From contig CM037597.1 in NCBI GenBank assembly GCA_021018995.1, positions 3,733,299-3,797,298 on the forward strand: a stretch of 64,000 bases of DNA, read 5' to 3'. Below, piece after piece: positions 44,609-56,530 of this stretch. Positions within the stretch are counted from its first letter, which is position 1; each line of letters opens with the position of its first letter. The DNA is from Chloranthus sessilifolius. Taxonomy: Eukaryota > Streptophyta > Magnoliopsida > Chloranthales > Chloranthaceae. The notes under the pieces are model-generated. The model saw nothing but the letters and a program-made list of their open reading frames with translations. It had not been told where the DNA came from and did not search any database. The translations under genes were made by a program, and so were the position numbers.

Positions 44609-45900
44609 ACAGCGTCATTACTTTGCATGCCAGCGAGAAGACATGAGGGCCTTATAGATGGGCTTTTTGCTAGCGAAAAGGCGGGCAGACCTTGGAGCTA
44701 GCTAAGTGACATGGTCTTTTCCACGAGATATTGCGTCAACGAGGACGTTGACCTTATGGAGTAGGGGAGTTTGTCACGGTGTTATTAATTTGGCTAACCA
44801 AGAGCCAGGCATGGTGGCCTTGGAGCTGGGGCGTTTGGCTAGCACGTGTTCTCCTTATGCATGGTGCAATGGTGACTCGAGCTAAGCAGTGATCTAGTGT
44901 GGTGACTAGATGCGTGAGGGACATGGAATGCGGTGCTTTGCGTAGGGGCACATGGAGTGATGCCAAGAGGGCACGTGACCTCTTGTTGCCATAAGGCACG
45001 TGATGCGGTGCTCCGCATAAGGGCACGCGACGTCCTGGTGCCATGAGGCACGTGATGTGGTGCCAAGAAGGCATGCGACATTCTGGTGCCATGAGAGCAT
45101 ACCATGTGGTGCCAAGAGGGCACGCGATATAAGGCCAAGAGAGCCTCACGATGCGGACGCGACATGGTCGCATGGGCAGATGATGCAAGACTCAAGGGGC
45201 ATGTTGGTGTGGACAATGGCACTGTGTGCCACGGGCAGAGGTCTGTGTGTCATGGTGGTATGTCAAACCAATAGGTTTGAGGATTTTCTGCTGGATGACC
45301 CAAGGTGGTGTTTAGACCATACTTGAGGGAAGAGAGCTGTGGAGCTATTTCCCTTCACATGGGGCCTTGCGTTGCTAGAGGGGTGCATAGGTCTTCTAGG
45401 TCTGAAAGGGTGGGCCTAGAACGTCGCTACGGCGATGTCGTGTGTAACTCAAGGCGAGGTTGCCATATGGCCTCGCGCTACGCGTCACGGTGCATATGGG
45501 TCGGCAACCTCGGGGCACTCGTGGGCTACGTGGGACCCCGTGGTGCACGGTAGCTAAGTGTTTGATGCAGACGTGTGTTGGTCGTGTGGGCCACACACGA
45601 TGGCGGGCTTGGTTCAGTATGTCGGCGATCCATGTATGGTATGGGACAGCATGAACAGCTGCATGCTACTGTTGTGGACGAGGAACTAGTGTCTGGCACA
45701 GGGTGAAGCTGGGCAGGCTAAGCGAGGCATTGATGTGCTGGCATGCGTGTCACGAGGAGACACGATGTGTTGTTATGGTTGGCCTCGAGTGAAGGCAACC
45801 GTGAATGAGAGTTCCCGTCCTCTAGGCGGGTGGTATCAGAGTGATGGTTGGTTAGGCTGGCCTTGTTGCACGCAACAGCGAGGCGCCGCACGGGTGTTAT
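44609..45900. repeat. GC-rich insert with CACGTGA tandem repeats inside the LTR element
   Basis: The composition is much richer in G+C than anything around it. Four imperfect units of about 50 bp (44946-45145) share GGCACGTGATGTGGTGCC-AAGAGGGCACGCGAC words. Near the start, TGACAGCGTCATTACTTTG...TTTTTGCTAGC recurs diverged at about 44771-44850 (GTCACGGTGTTATTAATTTG...GTTTGGCTAGC). Long open frames here come from the GC content and repeats, not from a recognised protein. It could be a nested solo LTR or captured DNA; ends are not resolved. Confidence 0.55.
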
Positions 45901-45904
45901 TGGT

Positions 45905-46966
45905 GAAAAGAAGTACCCCGTGACACGCTACACACCAAATTCTTGGCAAAGTCCCAAAATTCGTGATGAGACTAGAGTCAAGGGATACCCCCATCATCGT
46001 GAACCCGAATACAATCCCGCCGAGAAGTTTCTAAAATCTATTCGGGATGAAGTCCCAAATTTTGAGGGGTGGATGAATCCTAAAACCTTCGTGGAATGGT
46101 TGTCTAGTGTAAAAGACTATTTTGATTGGTATGACGTACCGGATGAGTACAATTTTAGGTTAGTTAAAATAAAGCTGGTGAGCCACGCCAAAACCTATTA
46201 GACTAATGTTGAGACTCTACGCGAGTTAGCTAATTGTAAGCCCATCACAAGATTGGAGGACATGAGGGAGCGACTTATTGAGAATTATGTTCCTTCCACG
46301 CACTGTCACCTCCTACAGCGTCTGAAAACCAAGACAGATAGGTGTCCTGATTGCCCTAAGTGTCCTGATTGGTGTCAAGGGTTCGAACACTTTGCTTACC
46401 AGTGCTCCATTACACTTCTCACTCCAAATTTATTGACTAAAAGTGAAAGTTTTAAGGAGCTGAAAAATATGACAGTAGAAGAGGAAGTGTATGACCCTAG
46501 AACCGTGATGAGTGTAGAGGAGATGGAAGAAGCTGATGAAAGTCTCGTTTGTGTTAAAGAGACTTCTATCTCCCTTGTGAATAGTGATGTTGGGTCGAGT
46601 ACACGTGGGTCCAACAAATTGGGTACACAAGAACCATTAGTGTCAATTGAATCGAGTACCCCAAAGTCTTTGATTTTGATTGACGCGAGTACGCACGAGT
46701 TCATCGAGTTGAGTGCACTTGAGTCTTTGAAGTTAGTCGAACCGAATACACACGAGCCAATCAATTCACCTACCAATGAGTTATTGGAATTTGTTGAGTC
46801 AAGGTCACATGAGCCAATAGTGTCACTTGATTCGATCACACATGAGTCACTAGTGTCAATAGAGCCCACTACATGTGAGTCGTTAGTGTCGCATGCACAT
46901 GAGACTATCGAGTCCATAGATACAAATACACATCAGTCTCGAGTTGCATACCGCTTCACATTTTGA
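45905..46966 (+). pseudogene. gag-like capsid region plus zinc-knuckle relic and repeat tail
   Basis: The frame carries a Ty3/gypsy gag signature (VPNFEGWMNPKTFVEWLSSV, YFDWYDVPDEYNFRLVKIKL) and continues through one in-frame TAG at about 46200 (probably a Trp codon originally), then NYVP. A cysteine cluster follows (RCPDCPKCPDWCQGFEHFAYQC), resembling a worn CCHC knuckle. The last 110 residues are degenerate copies of a roughly 13-residue unit around THEPLVSIES, which is unusual for gag. Confidence 0.7.
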
Positions 46967-47630
46967 ATCGTATTGTGATTCAACTTTTGAGTCTCATTCT
47001 GCATTGCATGCCGAAATTAAACAGAAGATTAATTCAAGCAACAATCAATCTACATTATCTGTTGACACTCACAGGCATTTCAAGGAATATCAGGTGGGTG
47101 ATCAAGTGATGGTCCGAATTAGGCCTGAACTGTTCCCATCGGGTTCTGTAAACAAGCTCCAATCCCGAGGAGCTAAACCTTTTAGAATTTTGGCTAAGAG
47201 TGGTCCTAATGCATACATGCTTGAGCTTCCTCCAAGTATGGGGGTTAGTTCAACATTCAATGTGGAGGACATAGTACCTTACCTGGGTTCAACCCCACCT
47301 CCTGAAAATCCTTTCCAGCCATCTCATAGCCCAAATCCCTTCCCAATTTTGCAGTCGATATCCCTTCCCTTCCCCAGCAGGCAGAGAAGAAAGGTAATTG
47401 AAAAAATTTTAGATGATCTTGCGGCATTCACCTGCGACAAAGTGATTTTGGTTTATGAGGTGCGAAGTGTTAGTAAGTCGACAATCGAGGGTGCATGGAC
47501 CAATCATGAGAGAATTCGTCGTTGGAGTTCCTATATTCTCGACCGATATCGCAATTACATTTCATCAAGGATGAATTCCTTCGGGTCTGAGAGAGTTGAT
47601 GAGCAGCTTCAAAAATATTTGGTAGAGTAG
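46967..47630 (+). pseudogene. Integrase C-terminal (chromo/SH3-like) remnant
   Basis: In a different frame from gag comes the distinctive end of plant Ty3/gypsy integrase: EIKQKINSSN, YQVGDQVMVRIRPELFPSGS, KLQSRGAKPFRIL, SNAYMLELP-like and FNVEDIVPY. It follows the gag tail directly, so protease, RT, RNase H and the integrase core are deleted. Whether the product is made is doubtful. Confidence 0.8.
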
Positions 47631-47835
47631 GTTGGCGAGCCGGATTATCAGGCTCATCAAGGAGAGGTTTACCATGTGCGTCCCGCTATAATCAACCGAG
47701 ATGAGGACCATACGTCACCGGGAGCCGAGATTGTTTGGGCTTGTTGCAAAGACTTCCATCGATCGGGCCCCGATGCACTTGATCAATACAACATGCGTGT
47801 TTCATCGGTGATGAAACATTTTGAGTCGGAGAGAA

Positions 47836-48744
47836 TGACGGGAGACGTCAAGATTGAGAGCATTGTAGTTGGGCCACAACAGAATTTTCAGCTTCAAGGG
47901 GAAAAAAAAATTGATTAAAAGTGATTGTGAACAGTGACGAACGTTTGTGATTTTGACCCCCCACTGTCCGTAGGTCACGGATGTCCGTGGGGTACTACGG
48001 ACATCCCCCACGGACGTCTGTGGGCGTCGTGACGGGATTTTTTAATTTTGCAAAATTTTCCTTTTTTTAGTCTTGTATTATTATTATGACTCTTTATTTT
48101 GAATTAATTATTGGTGGCCTATATAAGGAGGCTTGAAAAGACAAGTTAGTTAGCAATTAAATATTTTAAATGCTTTTATGCTTGAATATTCTTCTTCCCG
48201 AGATGGGTTTGGTGTGAGGCCAAGGGAGTGATTCACATATATCTTCTTATTTATATTTTGTCATCTATTTTCTTTGATCTTTCATTATATTTATTATCTA
48301 TCAATCTCTGCTTGCTTTTCTAAATCCCAATCTATTGATTTCTCGATCCCAAACCCTAAACCCCTTTCTAGAACCTTAAATCACGTAGAGCCCAAAGTCT
48401 TTTCTAAACCATAAACCTAAACCAAACCATAAGCCTATTACAAAACTATAAACCTATTTTCACAACCCTAGTTTGAACCCGTGAACCTACATCGGATCGA
48501 AGACGAACGCCCAAGCCTAGAAAAACTAGAGTTCTATCTCTAGGCACGATCCCGCCTCAAATCTAGTGGTACTTGCGCATCGAACTAGACCCTAGTCGGA
48601 TCTCGCGTGATCTACTTATCTGAATTCTCTGAACCCGATGGTATCGAGTTAATTTTAATATTAAGCTTGAATTAATTTTATTTAATTTCGGCCAAATTGC
48701 ATTAAATCTTTAATCACACATTTTAGGGTAACCGTCCCGCGTCA
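47836..48744 (+). repeat. 3' LTR (909 bp)
   Basis: It starts TGACGGGAGACGTCAAGATT, preceded by a purine-rich GAGTCGGAGAGAA tract suited to plus-strand priming, and ends AACCGTCCCGCGTCA. It is aligned along its length with the 5' LTR. It keeps a longer CACGGACGTC palindromic block and an extra ATTGCATTAAATC segment near its end. Confidence 0.92.
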
Positions 48745-49371
48745 CATTGGTTGATAGTATGGAAATTTTGCAACATTGAGGGGGATGTGATTGTAATGGA
48801 TGAATTTGGTAATCAACCTCTCCGCCTTCTCAGTAGCTCCCTTAAAAAAATTGATTTTGGACTGTTAGGCTTTAGGCAATCTAGAATGGGTCTAAAGGAC
48901 CTGTAGCAGATTCTCTCCATCTATATTCAGCATCTGTCATTCTTGTGGGTTCTCGGACCGATCCACTACGTCGAATATAATCATATGCACTGCTTCCAGT
49001 AGGAGGCCCAAAAACAGATCATCTATGTTGCTCTCTCTCTATCGTGATATTCTTCTCGACTCATGCGCTTTGCAAGTCGAACTAATTCATCACTTGAATC
49101 TTCAACATCCTCCACTTCATGAGGAACCCAATCCACATCTCACGTTCAGATATACGTACACCAGGTGTAGATCTCATCTGTGGTTGTAGACCTCCAAAAT
49201 ATGGCTCTTTCCCTTTACCTTTACCTTTATCTGTTGTTGTCATACCAAACTGTTCTCTAAGTAACAATGACACTTCCTTAGGACAATGGTCATAGGGTTT
49301 TGTTTGACCAGATTTAGCAGCCAAATGCTCCTTTAATCTAGTTACTCCTCCATGGATGATTCTATTACAAT

Positions 49372-49632
49372 CCATGATGTCATCTGCGAGTATGCGATTG
49401 CATATTCCATTTTAAATGGCTTTGTCGCATATGCCATGATGGCATATGCGACAGAAACACGTATGCCATGCGATGGCACGATCATATTTATGACCGTTGG
49501 GAATTTTTTTTATTTTTTTTTGCTTCTAAGGCATCCCCAAGCCTATAAAAGGGGGGTTTCTCTTCCTAATCCATACCACATCCATCCAAGGTATGATTTG
49601 TGTCTCTTTGGTCTATTTTTTGAGTTTCTAGT

Positions 49633-49673
<41 letters not shown>

Positions 49674-52600
49674 TCCTTAATCATAATTTCTTTTGCTCTA
49701 TTTTGTAGTTAACTTAAAGAGTTAAGAGGTTCAAGCTTTAATCTTCATTCTTCAAGCAAAGAGGGAGGAATCACTTCAAGAATCAAGAAACAAGAGTTAG
49801 AATTAATTTCTAATTCCTGTTAAATTTTGTTTGATTGTTTTCCTTGCTTATTACACCTCATTTCTTTTATTTTTTTAGTGTGGTTAATATCTACCCACCC
49901 ACTTCTTTAAATTACGTTATCATTATGTTTACGTCCTCGAACGACGCTCATAGGCCGACAAATTTCACTGATCCGGGTTGAAAATATGGACGTTACAAGA
50001 GTGTAACCGAAAACATAAGGTCCAATGTACCCTATGCCCTCATGTAAGCATCGGAGAAATAGAGAGACACAAGCAACATCTTGCTTAGCAACCCGGATCG
50101 AATGCGAAGGCATGTCCAAATGTCTCGCCGGAGATTCGAAAAGAGATCTTGGAATGGATGGATAAGACTTTGAAGACGAAACATAATGACGAGGTGAGTT
50201 TACAACAATACTATGATGTTAATGAAGATGAAGATGAAGATGATGAGGAAGAACATGAGAGATCTACTCCCTCTACGGCTCATAGTGGTGCAAGACCACC
50301 ACCCTCTGAAAGAGCACATGGTAGAAAGGGGAAGGAAATAGACAAATTCTTCTCTTGTAAACTACATCCCGAGGATGTGGTAGACGATAGGGGTAAGGGT
50401 CCGGCCCAAACAACTATAGAAAATAGGTTTAAAACTAAGGACCGATCCACCACTATTCAATACGTGACTAAGTAGATGTACCAAACCAATATTGCATTCA
50501 ATATCGTAAAGTTAAAGAGCTTCAAAGTAATGGTTGAAGCTCCTGGACAATTTGGACCTGGCCTAAAACCTTCATCATATCATGAGATAAGACAAACATG
50601 TCTTAAAAAGGAGATAGACTTCACAAAAGCCTTTCTCGAGGAGTATCGAAAGGATTGGAAGATATATGGGTGTTCACTAATGACCGACGGTTGGACCGAT
50701 AGGGCCGGTAGGTCAATCATTAATTTTTTGGCAAATTGTCCTACCGGAACTATGTTCATTAAATCTGTAGATGCTTCGGCCCATTCTCACACGGCCGAAT
50801 AACTATTTTCCCTTATAGATGAGGTGATAGAAAAGGACATTGGTGCATAATATGTTATCCAAGTTGTCACGGACAACGAGGCAAACTTGGGGGTCGCAGG
50901 TAGACTAATAATGGAACGGAGACCACACATATATTGGATCCCATGTGCGGCCCATTGCTTAGACTTAATCTTAGAAGAAAAAGGAAAAGTGCATATTAAA
51001 ACCGTAGCTAAAGTTAGAAAGGTAGTAGTGTATATGTATAAACATACACTTCTACTCTACCACATGCATAAAGCAATTGGGGGTAACTTGCAATGCCCCG
51101 CTATCACCCGTTTTGCTACAGCCTTCTTAACATTACAAAGCATGTATGCTAAAAGATAAGAGCTTAGAAGCTTCGTAACTTTCACCAATTGGAGGAATGG
51201 AGCTTGGTCAAAGAAGGCTGAAGGGAAGTGGGTGGCACAAACCATCTTAGCCAACTCTTTTTGGAATAATATTACCCAATCACTTAGAGACTCGCAACCA
51301 ATCGTAGAAGTACTACGATTGGTTGATGGTGATGAGAAGCCTACTATGGGCTATATCTATAGTTTTATGGAGAAAGCTATAGAAAAAATTAAATCTAATA
51401 ATATGTACAAATCTCGCCTCTTTCAACCCATTATAGACATAGTTGAGAAGAGATGGGGTGTCCAAATATCTAACCCCTTGTATTCCGCCGCATTCCTCCT
51501 AAATCCCGCAGTTTATTTCTCTTATCCAAACCAAGAGGTGGCGGACGCAACACATATTAGTGGTTTCTTTGACGTTTTAGAAAAGATGGTTCCGGACAAA
51601 AAAGAGCAAGATCGGATTAACAACTCTTTTGACCGATACAAGAATTCTCAAGGGATGTTCGAAAGAGAAATTGTGGTTCGACAAAGATAATCCAAAATAC
51701 CTAGAAAGCATATTTACGATATATTTTTTTATTATATTTCATTTCTTCTAAATTAATAGTTTAATATTATAAATATATCTAATTAATATTAATGTTTGTA
51801 GCCGATTAATGGTTGTCCTATGGAGTGGATTCGGTAACAAAATGTATATTATTGAAGAAGATCGTTATGGTTCTTGGCCTTACATGTGCCACCTCAGTAT
51901 GTGAACGGAATTTGAGCACATTTGAGATGATAACTAATTTATTTTTATTTCATTTTTAGTCTCATAATTTTAATTTAATTATTGTTTAAATTTTAATAGA
52001 TATTAATATTTATTAAATGTTTCTCTTAAATAGATACACACGAAGAAGCGGAACAAGCTTGAGCAAAAAAAGCTCAATGATTTGATCTTTGTGCAATACA
52101 ACCAAAAGCTACGGGATCGCTTTCTTAAAAATCAGGAACATTCGGGACACTAATCTCATCTCTCTCGAAGACTTGCTATCCGATTCTCCTTGGATGGCGG
52201 ATGCCTTAGATGAGCGAGTCTTTATAGATGAGGATCTTACGTGGAAGCAAGCGGAAGAAGCCGCTTTTAGAGATGAGCTTCCTACTGGGCGAAGGAGAAG
52301 ATCGACAGTGGGGGAAGGTAGTTCACGCTCACTTTTGCGTCAAGAAGAAAAAGAAGAAGAAGAAGACAAGATATATGAAGAAACACCCATAGCCGATATA
52401 GATTCCGTCTTAGTGAGATCGGATGATGAAGAAACCGAGGAAGAACAATATGTTGAAGAAGGAGACAATTCAGATGATAACAGTAATGCAAGTGCCGACG
52501 ATGGTGGAGGTGGAGGTGGAGATGTACCATTGTAGATTAGAAACCAATGTGTAGAATTTTTGTCCGGTACACAATACCGTTAGGACGTGAGTCACGTGAC

Positions 52601-52943
52601 GACAATAGAAATGTACCATTGTGGGTTAGACTTAGAATTTAAAATTTACTCTTTTCCTTGTTTTTTATATGTTCCTATGTTCATTTTTGTACTATTTTAT
52701 TTAACATTAATAAAATTTATATTCTCCCTTCTAACTTATGGGTTATATACTTATGAAGTTATATTATATACTTTTACTTTGCATTCTAGACACTATAAAA
52801 TTAATAGAGTCAAAAATTAACACAAAACATATTATTGATCAATTTGAGAAACTTTGAGAATTTTTTGAAAATTTCTGGAATTTTTTGAAAAAAAATAAAT
52901 TTATGCCATCGCATAGGGTCGCATATGCCATATGACTACATTG
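49372..52943 (+). mobile_element. hAT-B transposon, 3.57 kb, TSD ATTACAAT
   Basis: ATTACAAT flanks both ends (49364-49371; 52944-52951), an 8-bp duplication as expected for hAT. The ends CCATGATGTCATCTG and (complement) CAATGTAGTCATATGG form a short imperfect inverted repeat. TCGCATATGCCAT-type words are concentrated in the first 110 and last 40 bases, like subterminal transposase-binding repeats. It carries its own damaged hAT transposase. It is inserted in the BED-finger exon of hAT-A. A (TC)n run occupies 49635-49670. Confidence 0.9.
50012..52535 (+). pseudogene. hAT-B transposase, nonsense-riddled
   Basis: A BED finger (VQCTLCPHVSIGEIERHKQH) near 50012-50075 is followed by a linker (PEIRKEILEWMDK), an acidic stretch, DUF659 (CSLMTDGWTDRAGRSIINFL, VVTDNEANLG, PCAAHCLDLILEE), VLRLVDGDEKPTMGYIYSFM and a helical region. 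After an intron-like gap the dimerisation segment (about 51800-51930) is frameshifted. The C-terminus (EDLLSDSPWM, DEDLTWKQAEEAA) ends in an acidic Gly-rich tail at 52535. In-frame stops occur after the BED finger, near 50473, 50800, 50848 and 51157. The inverted partial copy at 59381-60711 keeps an intact dimerisation exon. Confidence 0.85.
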
Positions 52944-53927
52944 ATTACAATAGTTACATTATGCATTTCTTCTATCCCCGTCAACTACTCTCCCATAATT
53001 CCAACCTATATCTTGCTTTGGAGCCATTAGATTCTGATAGTATTCAAACCTGCAATCTTTATTCATAGACAGGAAATAGACATAAATATATGTATTCAAA
53101 TTTAAATTTATTACAATGCTTAGTGTGCAAGTGTGTGTATATATATATATTCAAAATGTGTATAATTGTAGACTTATAGTGTACACTTCCAAGTGTGCAT
53201 ATATTGGTATCGGGTGCAAGTAATTATATGCACACTAATTGCACACTTGCACACATTAATATGCACACTAATTAGTAATTGCACACTTGCACATATTAAT
53301 ATGCACACTAATTACACATTTGCATACATTAATATCCACACAAATATAGTGTGCATATATTGGTATCGGGTGCAAGTAATTATATGCACACTAATAGAGT
53401 AATATATGCACACTTGCACACATTAATATGCACACTAATTAGTAATTACACACTTGCATATATTAATATGCACGCTAATTACACACTTGCATACATTAAT
53501 ATGCACACTAATATAGTGCGCATATATTGGTATCGGGTGCAAGTAATTATATGCACACTAATTATACACTTGCACACATTAAGTAACATATGTGCAAGTG
53601 TACATATATATAGATTATATTTTATAAATAATAAATTTTTTTAAATAATAATTTTTATTTTTTATTTTAATAAAAAATTGCATGATTAGTATATAATTAT
53701 ATATTATGCATTTTCATATGGATCTATGAAAAAATGAGTTTAAATGATTAAAAATGAAATATAAACTTAAAATTAAATTTTACTTAATATAGAGCACTCG
53801 TCGAAACCAGAAAATCGGAACTTTTTTAGGTGATTTCGTCGCCACCAATGTCCAGGATGGTTGGTAACCTCAAAAAGCGCTAACCTTTAGCTCGATTCCG
53901 GGCCTCCGGCGATCTAATTGAGAAATG

Positions 53928-53980
<53 letters not shown>

Positions 53981-54464
53981 AAGAAAATGACTGTCTGTGC
54001 CTCTCTGGCTCTCTCTCTCTCTCTCTTTCTCGCTGTCTCTCTCTCTCTTCCTCTCTCTTTTTGATGGAAAATAAGAAAAGAGTCAAAAGACTCAACATCT
54101 CTCTTTTTAACAAAAGATTCTCAAGTCTCAATCAACTCTCAAGTACTCAACTATTCTCAAAAGACAAATTTATATAAAAATATTATATAAACTCAATAAC
54201 GAACCTGCAATTCTGCAAAGGCAGCAGTCCCAACTCCCAAGACTCCCAATTAATATAATATTTTGAATTCTGCAAAGGCAGCAATCTCAACTAGTCCCTT
54301 TTGGGCTGACTGATACGGTATCAGCCGATACTGATACATATCGGCCCGATACCGATACTATATCCGATCTGCGGAATTGATATGTAGCGGGGGCCGATAC
54401 GTATCAGTTTGGCCAAAAACCGATACATATCGGCATCGGCCGATTTTTTATCTCATGGCCTGGA
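51683..54464. repeat. Left arm of a large inverted duplication
   Basis: This interval is the reverse complement, with moderate divergence, of 58023-60711. It comprises the 3' third of hAT-B, the ATTACAAT site, the start of hAT-A exon 1, the minisatellite, a (TC)n tract (53931-53980), a CTGCAAAGGCAGCA repeat pair (54215 and 54270) and a CGATAC-type repeat (54305-54464). The inner breakpoint coincides with the end of that repeat (CGGCCGATTTTTTATCTCATGG). Confidence 0.88.
53110..53620. repeat. TTAATATGCACACTAATTA / TTGCACACTTGCACA minisatellite (left)
   Basis: About a dozen irregular units of TGCACACTAATTA, TTGCACACTTGCACA and GGTATCGGGTGCAAGTAATT lie upstream of the hAT-A start codon. The same array, inverted and with different unit numbers, is found at 58975-59115 and 60712-61020. 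In all cases it sits in the 5' region of a hAT-A copy, so it belongs to that transposon. Confidence 0.8.
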
Positions 54465-55030
54465 TACCCAGGCTATCAAAAAAAAACAAATTAAATTAAA
54501 TTCACGAACTTCACAAATAATATGCAAATAATTAACGATTTATTCAATAAGATCGTATCTTTAACATTTAAAAAAAAATACTTTTTAATCTTATTTGTTA
54601 TTTTTTCTCAGATTTCTTCTCCAACTTTTTTCCCATACCTGCCGAATTTTGCCAAAATTTTCCAATTTTAACCTTGCCGAATTATTGCTGAACCCCGACT
54701 TGGTGACTATGACTGCAACCCAATTAATAAGTGCAAGCATTGTTGGATAAAAAGGTTAATATCTACAAAGACAATCCAATAGTAACCACATAAAAAGGCA
54801 TTGATTGTCTACAATGTCGTTTTCAGATTATATCACTAAAACAAGATGGGTCAATTTTAGAAAGAAGGTACTTGGAAGGACAATTTCTTATGTGATAATC
54901 TTTAAGCATCTGTATCCACACATCAAGAGGTGATAATTTCCAATGACTTGGTCATATATGTTGTACATGGGTCTATATGTTCGACTAAAAAACACTGAAT
55001 TAGGGCAGATTGATAGATTTTCAGTGGAAT
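54465..55030. other. Spacer between inverted arms, first part
   Basis: It contains an ATTCACGAACTT...GCCGAATTATTGCTGAACCCCGACTTGGTGACTATGA stretch shared with 29510-29630, hence a dispersed repeat. No gene is seen. Confidence 0.5.
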
Positions 55031-56010
55031 TGAATGCTTGTAGGCCTAAAACCAGTGTTGCAGGAAAAAGAAAATCCTGATTTATGGAATTGTTCGTACA
55101 ACAATAATAATAATAATGATAAAAGATTGGAGAAAATACAAAAGGAGTTATTATGGAGTGGAAGAAAGGTAAAACAAGATACACGTTGTTACTTGAGATG
55201 TTGTGAGACTTCCAATCAAATGCGAAGGGCACAGAATCCAATCTATGGTGCTGGAAGCATGAGCATGGCGCTGCTAAATGTGGGCTCTCAACTCTATCTG
55301 CGAAGTATGAGAAGGATAGCAAGATAAATTATGATCAGGATAGTGAAGAGGAATGCAAAAAAGGTAGGACGAGGTTCAATGAGGGTATGGGGCTATAGGC
55401 TTTATAGTGGGATCAAGAGAGAACTGGGTACTGGCATGAGCGATGATGTGGGAGGGAATCCCTAGAAAAGTACTATAAGTTTATCTAGAATTTAGCAATT
55501 AAGAGGAATGTGCAAATTGCGGGGGTATGGGAAATAGGAGAAAATAGCAACTGAGGAAATATTCATTAGATAGCTATTTGAAGAAAAGGGGGGGTATAGA
55601 GGTGCCTATCGAGCTTAAGTTTTGTGGTGGATGAAGAAGCAGTGGAGCATCTTTTTTTTTATGCAATGTGGGTTTGTGAGTTAGATTTGAAATTCGCTTA
55701 TGGCACGGTTCGGGGTTAGCGGATGGTTGGGAGAGTCTTGTGCCTTGGTCCTGGTTGGATGGCCAGGGCTTATATTTATGGGACTTGGGCACCATCTAGA
55801 AGATGCTACCAGTAGTGATTTTCTGGAAAATTCCGGAAGGAAAGAAATAGAAGAGTATTTGAAAAGAAATTCCAGATTCTCAAGTATGTTGTTGATGCCA
55901 TTATGGACGACCTATGCTTGTGGGGTTTAATGTCTTCTGCTCGTACAGCTGGTTTGTTACTAAGCTCTTGTTGGTGTGGGAACAAATCCGACCACCTTAG
56001 AGCTCCTTCA
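55031..56010 (+). pseudogene. Degenerate LINE ORF2 3' half
   Basis: Frameshifted fragments read in order RLEKIQKELLWSGRK (RT thumb region), a W-x-D-x-W-like connector, EAVEHLFFYAMWV (zf-RVT region) and ERNRRVFEKKFQILKYVVDA (terminal region). Stops and indels are numerous. It is unrelated at close range to the LINE at 32.8 kb. Confidence 0.65.
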
Positions 56011-56530
56011 GTTAGCTCCCTCCTGGCCTGATGTCGGGCACTTTGCACTTGTATTTTTTTTATTTCTAGTTTTATATTATTTTGTGTTCTTTTACTTGGC
56101 CAAAGTATCTCGATGTGCCTGCTTTTGATTTGTTGTAATTTCAATATGATATCACTATGATTTAATGAAAATATAGCCATAATTTGATCAAATAATAATA
56201 AATAAATAAATTATAGCTATAATTATAATTTGATCAAATAATATAATTTGGTCAAGGTACTTAAGGAAATTGTAAAAGGTTAACTGCATAATTTTATTAC
56301 TATTATACATTATATATAATTGAAATAAGCAGAACAAGTTGTACACTGAAGTAATCTGCATGTATAGTTGCAAATAAATTTGCCGCCATCCACAATCATA
56401 TGAAATGGTTGACCAATGGAATCCAGCTGTATCCAACTATTCAAATCAAACTTAGGTGCAATAATATTCCATTAGTCATCCATTTCAAATGGTTGTCGAT
56501 GGTGATAGACTTATGCGTATAGCAGCAACC
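56011..56530. other. Spacer, AT-rich
   Basis: A minus-strand open patch near 56430-56360 (LDSIGQPFHMIVDGGKFICN) has an acceptor-like TACAG in front, but I cannot tie it to a family. Otherwise only AT-rich sequence. Confidence 0.35.

Larger units (their letters stand above)
43476..48744 (+). mobile_element. Pol-deleted Ty3/gypsy-type LTR retrotransposon, TSD CATTG
   Basis: Two LTRs, TGACGGG...CGTCA, bound a 3.5-kb interior. CATTG occurs directly outside both ends (43471-43475 and 48745-48749). The primer-binding site after the 5' LTR and the coding order (gag-like, then an integrase C-terminus) set the plus orientation. Protease, reverse transcriptase, RNase H and integrase core are absent, so it is non-autonomous. 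It disrupts the DUF659 region of hAT-A. The right hAT-A copy near 61890 has the empty site with a single CATTG (read on the opposite strand). Confidence 0.93.
40996..53027 (-). pseudogene. hAT-A transposase, left copy, interrupted by an LTR element and by hAT-B
   Basis: Read on the minus strand from ATG 53027 (MAPKQDIGWNYG), the protein runs: BED zinc finger (CNYCNRIIHGG...LKEHLAAK), split by hAT-B (49372-52943); a linker (49371-48750, EREMW, SVREPTRMTD-like); an LTR element (43476-48744); a DUF659 segment (43475-42890: CDGWSGPT, IIDNGTNYKKAG, CATHCIDLMLKDIGK); ITRF and LRLVDGDEKP blocks (about 42890-42540); then the hAT dimerisation exon (41996-41740, NYGDSAP, ASGCEHNWGTFSFIHT) and an acidic, Gly-rich tail ending at 40996. 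It belongs to the plant BED/DUF659/hAT_C class. Small disablements (TGA at the DTWW motif, stops) add to the two insertions, so it is dead. Confidence 0.85.

Noticed and set aside
45057..45654. Several long overlapping frames on both strands
   Set aside because: High G+C and tandem repeats remove stops; no protein family is seen, and the block lies inside an LTR element.
46396..46917. 173-codon minus-strand frame
   Set aside because: It is the shadow of the repeat-rich gag tail on the opposite strand.
54888..55322. 144-codon minus-strand frame
   Set aside because: It lies antisense to a degenerate LINE and shows no recognisable domain.
56360..56430. Exon-like minus-strand segment (LDSIGQPFHMIVDGGKFICN)
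   Set aside because: An acceptor-like site is present but no clear donor, partner exon or family match was found.
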